DNA of 64,000 nucleotides, from contig OY744465.1 of the NCBI GenBank assembly GCA_963556145.1, positions 7,130,001 to 7,194,000 on the forward strand. The letters run 5' to 3'. Positions within the stretch are counted from its first letter, which is position 1. Every line of letters begins with the position of its first letter. This DNA comes from Hygrocybe punicea. Lineage: Eukaryota; Basidiomycota; Agaricomycetes; Agaricales; Hygrophoraceae. The notes beneath the pieces are model-generated. The model saw only the letters and a program-made list of their open reading frames with translations, was not told where the DNA came from and ran no database searches. The position numbers and the translations under genes were made by a program. Of this stretch, positions 31,771 through 43,613 are shown in pieces.

Positions 31771-34666
31771 CTAAAAAAAATTACGCCACGCTGCTCTCCA
31801 CATCCGTTTCTGCTTCTTGGGTATGACTGCATCCAACACATCTTCAAGCCGAATCATGTCATGGTGGCCCCAAGACCCCAAGCACAATTGGGCACGGATG
31901 GAGGATGGGCTGAGGCAATTTCGTGTGAAGTGGAGCAGCTGACATCCTTGGGAAAAAAGATGCTCAACAGCTGTAGAGGTTGCTGCAAAATTATAGTTCA
32001 CAATCCACTCAATAGTTCCAATCCACTCACCATGGATGCTCAAGTAGTCCTGTGCCATCCGCGAAAGATTCGGATACATCCTTGCACAATCGGACCACCA
32101 CTTCAGTGGCTCTTTGACATGTTCCACTGGAGAGGCAAGGTACTTGTCAATCTCCGTTGTTTTCGATGCTTTTCCCACATTGATGGATATGTTACCGAAG
32201 TCGTCATAGGTCTCGTGTTCTTTAACCTAATGAAAGCAATTAGATAAAACAAGTTAACCATTAAGAAACTCACAGGAGTAGATTCTTCGGCAGCTCCTTC
32301 CATCTTAGATGTGTCGACACGGCCTTCGTACATGTCAATATACTCTTCATGGGCAAGGTTTTCGACAACCTCGATCCACTCTTCAACCCAATCTTGTTGT
32401 CGGAAATACTCGAGCTTGAGGCCGGGGTGTAGAACTAGATACAATAGGGTTAAACTTGACAAATACACAGCCCACAGAAGACTCACCCATAGCAATTCTG
32501 TATGCCAAACTAAGATCTGTCAGAGAATAATAACGGTTCATCTTGGCGCACACCAGTTTCATTGCAGCGATGATCGACTGATGGTAGGTCTTGTTGGTCT
32601 CGGTGTTGAGGGTGTTGTTAAGCCTGTCCATGGCAGGAATGACTGTGGCGATGCTGGCTGAATTCTGAGGAAAAAAAATGGTCGCCTTCTTATATTGCTA
32701 TATAGATTTAGACTAGATGGCTAACGGATATGTAAGAGTGAATGCATTACCTTGAGGACGGCAACAAGATCCTCCATAATTGCCCAGTTTTCGTCATCCA
32801 GCTCATACTTCCTCAGCTTCAAAACCTTGTCAGCAGTCACGGCATCGATTGCCTTGCGATATTTGAGAGCAAAGACCAACATATCGTGCATTGAGTTCCA
32901 GCGTGTTATGACATCGCGGGGAATCAAGTTCAGCCGAAGTTTGAGCTCCTTGCAAGCAGCACGCCAGGCCAGAAGTGCAATCATTGTTGAATGAATGATG
33001 GCGAAAGAAATTTGGCGAATCTGAAATCACCACGTTAGCGGTATATTTTGGCGTCACTTGTCACTAAAAATTACCTTCATCACTGTAGCCTGAACCACAG
33101 CAGTATCCTCCACAATTTCGGCATGCTCCATCTCCTCCATCTCCTCCAACTCATCAATGTCATTGTCGGTGTCGTCTGCATCCTCTTCGGTTTCATCGTC
33201 ATTGATGTTGCTGTCATCAACCCCCCTCACCATCTTCCACACCTTCATCATTGCCCAAGTTGCCAAGCTCAATGTCTCCTGCAGCATCAGCCAGTTCAGA
33301 GGCTTGTGTACCTGCCATTCTGGCATTGAAGGGCTTGATGAGGGCTTTGGCCGATAGTTGAGTGGTGTAGTTGAAGCAACGGACATGGTTGGCGGCCTCA
33401 AAGGAGTTGGGGAGTGTTGCGAGTTTGGTGATTTGTTTGTCATTGGAGGAAGCGTTGTCGGCATTGACAGCGAGGACTTTTTCGGTGAGTTCGAAGCCTT
33501 GTAACATCAACTGGAATGCACCTGCAAGAGCTACACCTGTATGAGACTTCCAAAGAATGAATGAGTACCAGTGAGAACACTTGTCACACGATTACTTACC
33601 TCAGGAACCTCAATAATATCCAAGACAAAGTCAAGCATGTCTCCTTTGTATGCAAAGTGAATGGTCCACGCTATGAAAGCACGATGGTTCTGGGATGTCC
33701 AGGCATCTGTCGCGATGTTCAGGTGGCCAGGATATTGACAAAGAAGATACTGAATGTGTTCTCGGCACTTCTTGAAAGCGACGATGATGTCACGGGAAAG
33801 GGTAAAGCGGGAGGGTAATTGAAGGTGAGGGCATCCGGCGGTCAGAAGCTCTCGAAGCTCTTGGTCATTCACAATGTTCGCTGGCTGGTTGATTTTGGTA
33901 ACCCATTTCACAAGATGAGCACTGCTCCATGAGGTCAGTGGTGTAGAATTGGCCAGGGGGAGCTGTGAAAACCTTATTGAACTTCCACGTTAGTGTGCGG
34001 ATGATGGGAGTGATGAACCGGGGCCTGTCCTTGTTGGGCAAACGCAGCAAAGATGGAACCATTGGGCCCACTCACTTGCGGAGACTCCATCACCATGTTG
34101 ACAGCATCCTCGCCAAAGCAACGGAGGGCATGGTGCCGGAGGTTTGCGGTCGAGGTTTTGTCAGACGAATCCTGGTATCGATGCACGCCACCAGTATTCG
34201 ACTTGCACACTCGTGCCACACATGGGAAAAAGTGGCAGAGGCATCCTTTGTGATGCTGAATGATGACATCGGACTTGAAGAACGAGTAGATTGGAGAGTG
34301 CCATGCTTTCTTAAGTTTTTCTGAAAATGAGTTAGCGTCTGTGAGATTCCAAAAAAAAAAAGGTCCTTACTGCTCTTCTTTATGCTGCTCCTCAATGTTG
34401 TCATTGTCAATCTTGATGACCTCGGAAGAGGCAGGAATGTCAACAGGGATGAGGGGGGGAGGGTCCCTGCCATCTTCATCATCATTGAAAACTATGTCTG
34501 GATCACCCGTCTCAGATGAAGCTTGAGAAGATCGAGAATGCGTAAAAAGAGTCTTCTTGAGCTTCTTGAAAGGTCATGCGATTGCCTTGGCGCATTTCTT
34601 GAGTGCGTTCTTGACAATGGCAGCCTTTCGAGAGATGGTAGAAGAGGTGGAGGAGGGAGTAGACAT
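31771..34666 (-). pseudogene. hAT-superfamily transposase (BED finger and dimerisation domain), one early TGA
   Basis: An ATG at 34,666 opens MSTPSSTSSTISRKAAIVK, broken by a TGA at 34,576-34,574. After an intron (GTAAGG...TTTTCAG) come a BED-like region (AWHSPIYSFFKSD, GGVHRYQDSSDKTST, LRHHALRCFGEDAV); KWVTKINQPANIVNDQELRE; DAWTSQNHRAFIAW (catalytic Asp region); VLAVNADNASSND; FNYTTQLSAKALIKPF; RDVITRWNSMHDML; FRQQDWVEEWIEV; and the C-terminal dimerisation domain: EIDKYLASPV, LKWWSDCARMYPNLSRMA, YLSIHATSTAVEHLFSQG. An in-phase 48-nt intron (31,983-32,030) lies inside the last block. All expected hAT blocks are present in order. The stop near the N-terminus and possible frame changes make activity doubtful. 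It is a candidate source of transposase for the hAT MITEs in this window. Confidence 0.8.
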
Positions 34667-35508
34667 GGTGGTAGACTTAGAGGAATGTAAGCTTGGCGGT
34701 TGTACCATAGTTAGGACAATAACATACCGGTGACGTGCGGAGGGGGTCTTTTATACACTGGCTCACCCAATCCTTTGCAAATTGTCGCTTCTGACTTGAA
34801 ACATCAGATTCCGAGTCCAAAGCAGATTGGAGCCATGGCAAGGATGCTAGCGAATCCAAGGCCAATTGAGATGGTCGCCCATGTCCCTGAATCCAATGTC
34901 GGAAAGGCTTTTGTAAGGGTTGCAGGTAATTTTTGCATGCAAAACATGATCCCATCAGGAGGAAACTGCACATAGGTTAGCAGGGGAGATGATGAATGCC
35001 CTAGATCAGGACCAAGTGAGAGAGGAATTGAAATCGCTGGCTATCGTTGGCAAGGAATGAGTACGCGAGGTCAAATGAATTTTAGATCAGGACGAACTGG
35101 GTACAAGCGAGAGAAGAAAAAAACAATGCAACCAGAACGGTGAGGGGTATGATCGCAAGGGTGGAGGCTTCAAATTGAGTGCAGGCTGCGATTGCAAATG
35201 GAGAATAATTAAGGGCTGTAGGGAATAAAATTAGCAGGCAGTGAATGAGAATGGATATACAGAATGACGGACTGATGAGTGCTGCTAACGATGGTGATCA
35301 AAACGGAAAAGCAGATAGAGAACTAGCGTAGTGCAACTAGTTGAGGACGTGGCAATTGGCCTTTGTCTGAGACCCTGGAAAACCCCAGAACCGTGGTTTC
35401 AGGTACGGTGCAGCCAAGGGTATGAAATCTCATTCCCGAACCCGTACCTGGCTGACCCTTACCCCTGACACCCCGGTTATACCCTAACCCCTGCTCTACC
35501 CTATTGGG
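34667..35508. other. Upstream region of the hAT gene, no gene seen
   Basis: It probably holds the hAT promoter and right end. TACCC/GGGTA motifs (35,395-35,500) again suggest subterminal repeats. I could not fix a terminal inverted repeat. Confidence 0.45.
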
Positions 35509-36593
35509 ATGGCCATTTGTCAGTTTATTGAAGCAAACTTCAAGACAGCATTCGACAGGAAAGCACCTTATGACTGGCAAATCAACATTACCAAAGCTCT
35601 TATGCTCAGATTGGACTGTGTTGTTATTGCCAGAACAGGCTCAGGCAAGACTATACCCTTTGGGATGCCTCTCCTTTTGGACGAAGTGAAGGACAAAATG
35701 GTAATTGTTATTTCACCTCTTAATGAGCTGGAGTTTGAACAGGTGAGCCTTTATAAAAATATAACCCACTGAAGTATTTGATTCTGGAATACATTGATCA
35801 AAGGCTGAAAGATTCAAGAAATTTGGCCTCACCATGACTGCAGTCAATAGCGACAATTATAGCCAACAGCTTCATAAGGTATCTTGTGAAACCCCTCTGA
35901 GTGACAATCTTGATATATGTAAACAGGAAATTGAGGACCGAAAGCACCATGTCCTCCTCACCTCTCCCAAAATGTGCCTCGAACATCCAACGTTTTCAAA
36001 ACTCATGCGCTCACCAGAATTTACAAGAAACACCTTGGCCATCGTAGTCGATGAGGCGCATTGCATTTCACAATGGGGCGAAAACTTTCAAAAAAAATAC
36101 AATGACCTCAGCAAGCTACAAGCTTTTGTGCCCAATTTTGTTCTATCCTAGCAACATCCGCAACCATGCCACCTCACATCCTCAACAATATTCGACTCAA
36201 GTTGTGCCTCTCAGAGTCCTGTACCTTCACTGTAAATCTTAGCAATGATCAATCAAATATCATGCCCATTGTTTGCTGCATGTGTGGTGCAGCTGCTGAC
36301 CTCAATGCTTTGAACTTCGCCATTGACGAGGCCAAAGCTCAGCCTACAAAACCACTCATCAAGACCATAATTTTCTTCAACACCCACGATCTTGCATATA
36401 GAGGGTGCAAGCACATTCACAGCCTCATTCCAGAAGGAATACGACATAGAATTGACTTTTTACATGCTGGACAGATGAAACATGCTAGATGAAAGATCAT
36501 GAAAGATTTTAGGTCTGGAGAGACAGTTGCGTCGCTGCTGGCACCGTTGTTGCTACTGCTGCCGTTGCTGCTGCCGCTGCCGTCACCATTGCT

Positions 36594-36624
<31 letters not shown>

Positions 36625-37899
36625 ACGCTGCTGCTGCTGCCACTGCTGCTGTCACCGTTGCCGCTGCCGCTGTCGCCATTTCTGCTGCTGCTGCTATCCT
36701 CTGTGCAACCAAGGTAGCCGGTATGGTATGTGTGTTTCTTTATAACCTTTAATACTACCTAATGTGTATTGTAATTACAGGGCATGGACATTCCAAATAT
36801 TTCCTGTGTGATCCAGTATATGGTCCCAACCTTGCTTTCTGTTTGGACACAACATTCTGGCCATGCTGGAAGGTCTGGAGAACCTGCAACTGTATTTCTT
36901 TTAGTTGAGCCCTCAGTGTTCAAGTTAAAAAAAACAACCAAAAAAGCTGGAGAAACAGAAGGTCAAGATGATGGCAACGATGAAGATGAAGAGGATAGTG
37001 AAGATGAGGCGAACATGAATCAAATTGGCAGTGTTGACATGAGATACCAAAAGAAGGTCGAGGAGGGGATGCGGAGGTGGATAGAAGCTGTTAAGTGTAG
37101 ATGAGAAGTGTCAAATACTGACTTCAAAAACCCTCGGCATGTAACTGGTAAGTTTGCTTTTTTTTCAAGCTGTAAACATAACTAATCATTCACAGAACTC
37201 ACTGTCCCATGTTGTGATGTATGCATTCTCAAGAAAGTGGCTGATGGTAAAGACCTTACAACTGACAAAGCTGAGATATTGTGTTTCCACAAGCGCATCA
37301 ATTCATGGGAGATGCCAATCGCCATCGCAGACAGTACAGCAGTGCAAGATACATAAGAGGGTGATGAGAGTGATGACAATGAGCAAGCAGGTCTGAATGC
37401 TGGTGAGGATACCAAACAGGCTGTGAAGTGACCCTGCCATCCAGGTTGTCGTTGACAGGAAAGGTTGGAAGCTTCTCAAAACACTCTGATGAGCTGGCGG
37501 ATGAAAACATGGCAAACAGACTTCAAGGATTGCGTGTGGGGGTCAACCGTGCTCCTTCCTGACACCGTTCTCACCAAGCTCATGACAAGAGCTCACCTCA
37601 AGACTGTTGATGATATCAAAGCTGAGATTCCCGAGTGGGATTGGGCAGACGAGTATGGAGAGGCGATCCTGCATCTCTTGCAACCAATTGACCAGGCATG
37701 GTATGAGGCGAATGAGCAGAAAAAAGCAGAGAACAAGGCCAAGCGAGTGAAAATCTCAGCAGAAAGGAAAGTCAAACACAATGAGGAGCATCTCACACAG
37801 GCCCGTGAGGCAGATGCCCAGCATAGGGCAGCATCATCCTCTCACCCAGTACTCCACCCTGCTCAGCCGACTGCTCTATATCCACTTGAATGTGTGTGA
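35509..37899 (+). pseudogene. RecQ-like DNA helicase, interrupted by a GCN/CTG repeat
   Basis: From the ATG at 35,509 the helicase motifs appear in order: PYDWQINITKAL, Walker A VVIARTGSGKT (about 35,625), VIVISPLNELEFEQ, FGLTMTAVNSDN, HHVLLTSPKMCLE, DEAH box VVDEAHCISQWG (about 36,050), ILATSATMPPHI, LIKTIIFFNTHDLA, FLHAGQMKHAR, stop TGA (36,490), KIMKDFRSGE, ILCATKVAG, GMDIPNISCVIQYMVP and HAGRSGEPA, with short introns between blocks. The C-terminus ends in a basidiomycete RecQ-type tail: MSWRMKTWQTDF, LPDTVLTKLMTRA, DIKAEIPEWDWADEYG and a Lys/Glu-rich helix to 37,899. A trinucleotide repeat of about 170 bp separates FRSGE from ILCAT. Stops and frame changes show it is inactive. Such RecQ genes are often multi-copy and repeat-linked in basidiomycetes. 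Confidence 0.75.
36531..36705 (+). repeat. CTG/GCN trinucleotide repeat inside the helicase core
   Basis: Imperfect CTG/CTGCCG repeat. One plus frame reads poly-Ala and stays continuous into AILCATKVAGM; another reads poly-Leu and continues from MKDFRSGETV. Since the upstream and downstream helicase motifs use different frames, the repeat is not a simple in-frame expansion. Confidence 0.85.
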
Positions 37900-38035
37900 T
37901 ACCTTCTGCAACACACTCCCCAGCATCCATTGCTCCCACCATATCCACTTTATCTGTTTCCCTTTCAAATCCCTCCTAGTAATTAAGAAATTTTTGTAAT
38001 TTATTCCATAGCACCAAACTCAATACAATGAATTC

Positions 38036-40250
38036 TCAATAGTTTGTCCAGTCTTCTTTGGTTGACCACTCGGATACTCTGTTCTCAGCCCACTTCTCCA
38101 TTGTCTTGATCAGTTTAGTCCCCTCTGATCCTATCGCCATAATGTCTGAAACTCTGTCCTTTGCATCAAGTTTCCACCCTGGCCTGTTGACATGGATCTT
38201 AGATGCTTTATATGAGGCATGCAAACAAGCAAGATCGTCTTCTTTTCCAGGAGAAGAATGAGCTTTACCATGGTGAAAATGATTGATATCACATTCAATG
38301 TGATCTTTGACTTTGTGTTGGCAAGGTATCGATGCTGAAGTTTGACCAATATAGTCCCAATCAGCATAAGGTCCCATAGCAGCAAAAGTGTGCTAAGACA
38401 TGTACTTCAGCAAATATGATGGTATTGCATTAACAGGACCTTACTTTAATGTCACGGACATTGTGTTCTTGAAGAAGGTTGATGGTGAAAACTATCTCGT
38501 TTCCCAATGGTATTTGCTAGCCAGCAGTATTTGAGAATATATGTTCTAATGATCAATGTCAGATAAGAATTTTAAGTACAATTTGCAATCAACACCACCT
38601 GAGATCGGGAGGCCACTCCTGGTGTAGACCCTGTAACAACTCCAGTATCTCAAGTGCATAATTCTTGTTCGTCCCACCTACAAATCGGAACAGTAGTTGT
38701 GGGAGTAAGTCTTGTATACGTCTGATATCCCCAATTTTCATCAACTCATCAAACTCGAGGTAATCCAGGAGATCACAAGCCATCTGGGTCGACTGGTAAC
38801 GGAGATCATCCTTGTTAGATTGCTTGAGCGTAATCCTTTGTAGAGTGGAAGTAGATGCGTGGTCCTTCGCAATCATGGCTGCCAGAGTGTAGAGTTCTTC
38901 TGGTGAGTGGCTCCGCAGTTCCTTGAGTGTGTCAACTTTGCCCACAATGCACCAGAGGTCCCAGAAGCAAGCCTCTGCGATGTGGAACAAGCCCTGTTCA
39001 CAGGGCGGTGGAGGATCGAATAATTTGTGATCATTTTGGCTGTAAGTTTCGAAACTGAACTCTGGTGCAGCTGTTAGAATTGAAAGAATGTGGCGAATGG
39101 CACAAGCCTTGAGACAGGGACTGGCATCCTTTTCAAGCTTGATGATGTCCTTGTACTTTATTGTGTTCACTGCGCCGAGTGCTCACTGTTCCCGGAATGT
39201 GCAATTATCTGGCCAAACAGTTTGTGGGTCTTTTATAACGAGGATAGTCGCCACTGTGCCACTATCAAAGTGGGATTGATTGTTGAGTCATTGCTCGTAC
39301 ACCTTGAATGGCAAATTGATGTTGTCATGGGTTCCAAACCAAGGATACCGTTTTCAGTCTTTCAAGAGAGCGGCCCGGCTAAGTTCAGAGAGTTTTTCAA
39401 TGCCACAGTAAGCCCACTTTTGACTCATCGTAATCCCAAGGGCATGGAGAGTGTCGAAAGCTTTAGTGGCAAGCCCACAGCTCTTGAAGTATATCATCAG
39501 CAGTTTTGCAAGCCTGCAGCGATGATGTGAGTGTGATAGAGATGCCATGGAGATCATCATAAGAGCTGCCTAGTGGCCACGAAAAGTTAGACCATAGCAT
39601 CAGAAACAAAACAGAGAGCAGAGACCAGGTCAGGGTTCTTGAGTTTGTTTTTCAGTCGTTGCTTGGGCGTGCAGAGAGCATGGTGGAAAAGCTTCCACAT
39701 TGTCGGCACTTGGCTTTTGACCTCTGGAATCATTTCTTTCCAGCTAATAGACAGAAGGGCCTCTTCAGAAAGATTCTCTTGAGGAAAGAGCATTGTTGGC
39801 TTCAGAGAATCCAGCTCGTGATCCATAGTCTCACAGACAGTTTCCAGCACCCAGTTATTCATCACATCCCTTGCAGCTTTTGTATGTATACCTTGTCCAT
39901 GAGAATGAGGGGGCTGGTGCCAAGATTCCTGGAAGCTCATCGCTAAGCATAAGCACAGTTCTTGCAAACCAGACACGATTGTTTGAGACCAGTTCCGGAA
40001 CATTCCAACTAATGGCCCAGAGAAACGAAGGGAGATTTAGATGTAGTGAATCCATCAGAGTCAGAACTTCAAGAACATGATCAGAAATGTCGCCAGAGAC
40101 ATTGAGGAATTTTTGGCAGCTTTCTGTTTGTTGAACATGAGGATCTGAGCTTGGAACATGTTGATGTTCACCAAATAATGATCCCCCAGTATCGGAATCC
40201 AGGCCAGAAGTATCAGAGTCCGAGCTGCTGTCAGATGAAAACGCATACAT
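38036..40250 (-). pseudogene. DUF6589 protein, stops and frameshift
   Basis: The minus strand from 40,250 encodes MYAFSSDSSSDSD, LTLMDSLHLNLPSFLWAISW, VWFARTVLM and SDELPGIL. A frameshift near 39,900 leads to AARDVMNNWVLETV and LDSLKPTML, then HSHHRCRLAKLLMIYFK, GLATKAFDTLHALGITMS, HDNINLPFKVYEQ, QSHFDSGTVATILVIKDP, FHIAEACFWDLW, SPEELYTLAAMIAKDHAS, DIRRIQDLLPQLLFRFVGG, ALEILELLQGLHQEWPP and a C-terminal tail to 38,036. The block order agrees with the DUF6589 proteins repeated in agaricomycetes, whose function is unknown and which are thought to be mobile-element proteins. TGA stops lie at 39,356-39,354, 39,290-39,288 and 39,185-39,183, each followed by the expected continuing frame. Confidence 0.75.
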
Positions 40251-40679
40251 TTTCCAGGAGGTAGTACAAATGCATCGATAAGTACTACTTTAATTACTCT
40301 AAACTCTGCGCATTGAGGTCACATGATAGATGATCCGCTGTACTCAAACTCACCAGACATTCTATCGCACATGTGTTTGATGTTTTTCGCACTCCACTTG
40401 GAATCCCATGGGTACGAGACTACTACTTTCCTAAAAGGGTAGCGGGCCTACCCAGAACAGGAGCGGATATCAATCCAACTCGATTCATATCAGTTCATTT
40501 CAGGCTCAGTCCGGTTCATTACAATTCATCACTGGGCTTGAACATGTGCCAGAAATCCTTGCCAACGAAAGGCTGACCTGCATTTGGGTGAGGATTCTTG
40601 CTGTGGACTTTCAGACACCTGTGATTCCTGACTCTTCCCACATCTTAGAGGTGGTGACACACCCTATTACCCCTTCTAA
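40251..40679. other. No gene seen
   Basis: The upstream side of the DUF6589 pseudogene. Only short frames; no repeat pair found. Confidence 0.45.
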
Positions 40680-40901
40680 TTAGAGGTATATTTTTCTGCC
40701 GTAGGCCTCCTTCAATAAACCTGCAATAGCTAAGGGTACTGTAGTTACTAATGTCCTATATACGGTAATAACCCATTCTGGAACGTCAGGAACAAGGGCG
40801 CTGATGGGCTCGGACTTTCCCGTCACTGTTGCTACGGGCCCGCTAATCACTACCGAGTCATGCGTGCTCGTCGTCGTCGACAGCGAGCACAATTTATTCA
40901 T
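40680..40901 (-). CDS. Small hypothetical protein, 73 codons, one hydrophobic segment
   Basis: An ATG at 40,901 opens a minus frame of 73 residues ending at 40,680. It is Ser/Thr/Val-rich at the N-terminus and has a hydrophobic stretch VITVYRTLVTTVPLAIAGLL before a basic end (KEAYGRKIYL). CpG content is higher than in the flanking DNA. A single-pass membrane peptide is possible; no family is recognised. It could also be a chance frame. Confidence 0.25.
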   Translation of the reverse strand: MNKLCSLSTTTSTHDSVVISGPVATVTGKSEPISALVPDVPEWVITVYRTLVTTVPLAIAGLLKEAYGRKIYL

Positions 40902-40989
40902 AGTGTTGCCACAGCTATAGCCGATGTTTTTTGAAAAATTGCCTTTTTAGGCTAGTAAAGTTAGCTAAAATTATGAAAATATTTGAGGA

Positions 40990-41182
40990 GATGGGCAAAG
41001 CCAAAAGCTGAGGGGTGACTTAAGGGTGCTAAGAATCTGGGGCTCAATCTTCAGAGTTATTCAAGGATAGCTGTTGGACTGTAGCTGACTAGACTCAACA
41101 GCTATGGTTGAATAACTCTGAAGATTGAGCACCAAATTCTTAGCACCCTTAAGTCATCCCTCAGCTTTTGGCTTTGCCCATC
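40990..41182. repeat. Imperfect foldback, arms about 87 bp
   Basis: GATGGGCAAAGCCAAAAGCT at the left is inverted at 41,163-41,182. The arms match through TTAAGGGTGCTAAGAATC and CTTCAGAGTTATTCAA to AGCTGTTG, around a loop of about 19 nt, with few mismatches. No terminal duplication is evident. Confidence 0.8.
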
Positions 41183-41206
41183 TGTAGTTAGTTTGAGGGT
41201 GGTCAC

Positions 41207-42265
41207 GTGTTGACGGATTTGGAAGCTTACATAAATTTTGCGGAGTTGCTGAGCAAAGCAAAGCAACAGCCTCCCAAGACTGAGCGAAGCGAAGGAACAG
41301 CCTCCCAAGACAAAGCTCAGTCTCAGGCAGGCCTGGTGAGGTTTGCTTGGCAGTTTGGTTGTCTGAGACTGAGCAGAGAGGGGAATAGACACTGTTTGGG
41401 GTGCCGCGGCTGGAATGGGGCACGCAAATTTTTGGTAAATTACATGCATATTCTACACTATATATGCAACATTTTGTCCCACCAAATGGAGTCCCCATGT
41501 GGTGTGTGTGAGCCTGCAGAATGTCAGGAAAGTGAAGGTGGTCTGGAGTTGTGGCTGAAATTCGGACTCAGTTTGAAATCTACAGCCAAAGCGTTCACAC
41601 TCTGCCGAACCCAAAGCCTTCTGCTCATCAACATCCTACCCCCCGACATTCCTGACTCTCCTGCTGGCTTCCTGCTACCCCTGCTGCCCCACAACTTTCC
41701 CATGTCCCTCTATGGACACTCAAGCTCCAACAGGTGAGTTTTTGGCCTTCATTTGGCCCTGAATCCCCACTCACAGCCCCACCAACACCCAGATCAACAT
41801 GGACGCGATTTGGCTGCTTTTGAGCACCATGGAGGAGTTCTGAGGGCAGCAGGGGATGTGGTGCACCCACCCCCTGCTGCTGCAGGTGAGTGTCCAGTTT
41901 AATTGGGTGTTTTGGAGGTGAATTGACTTGGTAGTGATCACTCAGGCTTCAGCCCCCTCTCCCTGCCCTCCCAGCACTCCATCCAGCTCATCTCTACCTC
42001 CCTTCAACCCTCCTGCACTCCCTCCACCCATCCTCCATCCTCCTCTCTGCTCCCCCTCCCTTCCTGGCCTGTTCTGGCCCCTCCCTCCACCTCCCTGCCT
42101 TTTTCCCCTCTCCAGCCCCTTCCTGTAGCCCTCATTCATCTCCAACTCACTCTCCTGCCATGTCCTTGACCCCTCTGAGCTCTGCAGTGCTGTATTGTAG
42201 CAGTTTGTATAATATTTGACATTGTATTATAATAATTCAATAAATAAATAAATAATAATAACAAG
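41207..42265 (+). repeat. Dispersed repeat, copy 1 (about 1.05 kb)
   Basis: It shares long stretches with 43,614-44,690: TACATAAATTTTGCGGAGTT, CACTGTTTGGGGTGCCG, TTGTGGCTGAAATTCGGACT, CTTCTGCTCATCAACATC, then a C-rich tract (CCCTCTCCCTGCCCTCCCAG). It ends in an A/T simple tail (AATAAATAAATAA near 42,240). The 5' part here carries extra AGCAAAGCAAAGC sequence. Same orientation and a 3' simple-repeat tail suggest a retroposed unit (SINE- or LINE-like), but no RNA-polymerase III box or reverse transcriptase is seen. Confidence 0.7.
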
Positions 42266-42424
42266 AAATTGATAACTACTTAGCAATAAATGAACTGGGA
42301 ATGAAAATCCAAGTATGAGATCAAGCCTGATGATAACTATAACATAATGACATTTGTATAAAGAAAGGTGACATGGGGTGCTGCCAGCATTGTGAGTGCA
42401 GCAAACAAACATGAGTGGTGGATG

Positions 42425-42718
42425 AGTAAATTAAGATGGGGTGCTACAGATGTTTGTTCGCTGCACTCACAAACATCAGTGGCACAAAAAGCAATGTGAT
42501 AGAGACAATATGAGTAATTTAAGATGGGTGCTACATCAGTGGCACAAAAAGCATTGTGATGGGGACAAGGTGAATAAATTGCAATGGAGTTGGGGTTCCA
42601 CAAGTACACTCACAAACATCACTGGCACAGAAAGCATTGTATATAAGGTAAATTAAGATTGGGTGCTGCAAGTGTTGGTTCACTATGCTCACCAACATCA
42701 GTGGCACAAAACGCGACA
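42425..42718 (+). repeat. Imperfect tandem repeat, about four units
   Basis: Units contain AAGATGGGGTGCTAC, ACTCACAAACATCA, GTGGCACAAAAAGCA and a TAAATTAAG-like start; they vary from about 60 to 105 bp by internal deletions. Confidence 0.65.
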
Positions 42719-42859
42719 AAGCAAGTCATCTGAAACATTGCAAAAGGTGACTAAAATGTTTTGACACTCAAGACAAGGATTCTTCCTTTACTATCTACTA
42801 CTATTATTATTTGTACACCTAAGACTTTTAATAGAAAATATTCCAGGTGCGGCCAATTG

Positions 42860-43135
42860 AAGTGAGGTCTGAGCCCCCTTTGTGATATATTCCACCTAAG
42901 AATATTCTCTGAAATGCACAACATGTATAAAAAATCACAATTCTTCCTTTAGTACCTATTACTATTAATTATTGACACCTAATAGTTGAGGGGGCGGGGC
43001 CGAGCAAAGCGAGGTCTCAGCCCCCTTTATGATATATTCTACATAAAAATATTCTCTGTACCTATTGTTATTATTATATGTATGCCCACTAAATATCCCA
43101 GACATCGGGGCTGAGCCCCCTTCATCAAAAATTCC
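42860..43135 (+). repeat. Imperfect repeat with GAGCCCCCTT core, three units
   Basis: GAGGTCTGAGCCCCCTTT-GATATATTC, then CACCTAA or CACATAA and AATATTCTCT recur near 42,870, 43,010 and 43,100, followed each time by a CTATTRYTATTATT-like stretch. Confidence 0.6.
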
Positions 43136-43177
43136 ACATAAAAACAGTAAAAATATTCTCTGCTCCTATTGCTATCA

Positions 43178-43556
43178 CAGGGTGCATGGTAGCATACTGT
43201 GTAATGAAGTATGTTGAATTTATTGGACAAGTATACTGAATATTGTTATCATATCGTTGCACACAGTATTCAAAGAGTATTCAAAATGATGATTCAATAT
43301 TTTGAGACAAAGTAAATTACTAGTATTGAATGACACTTTTAGAATATGGCTTGACTAACAAGACATTTACTGAAATTATTGAAGTAGTATTGTAAAATTG
43401 CCATTCAATACTGGTAATGTACCATGTTTCAAAATATTGAATCATCATTTTAAATACTTTTTGAATACTGTGTGCAACAATATGATAACAATATTTAGTA
43501 TACTTGTCCAATAAATTCAACATACTGCATTATACAGTATGCTACCATGCACCCTG
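43178..43556. mobile_element. Foldback MITE, CAGGGTGCATGG ends (379 bp)
   Basis: It starts CAGGGTGCATGGTAGCATAC and ends with the inverse. The inverted arms extend about 150 bp (through TTGGACAAGTATACT and AAAATGATGATTCAATATTT) with scattered mismatches. CAGGG tips suggest hAT. The flanks (TGCTATCA and CGTATGAT) are not a clean 8-bp duplication. It sits in a unit of the GAGCCCCCTT repeat, whose other copies show an uninterrupted target. Confidence 0.72.
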
Positions 43557-43613
43557 CGTATGATTATATGCACACCTAAAACATTTAATACCAAACATCT
43601 AACCTTGGACGTG

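Noticed and set aside
35475..35503. Telomere-like CCCTAA units
   Set aside because: Only scattered CCCTA words occur (one CCCTAA, with spacing that varies); this fits hAT subterminal motifs, not a telomeric array.
36499..36717. Poly-Leu protein on plus and poly-Ala protein on minus
   Set aside because: Both are frames of a trinucleotide repeat inside the RecQ-like pseudogene.
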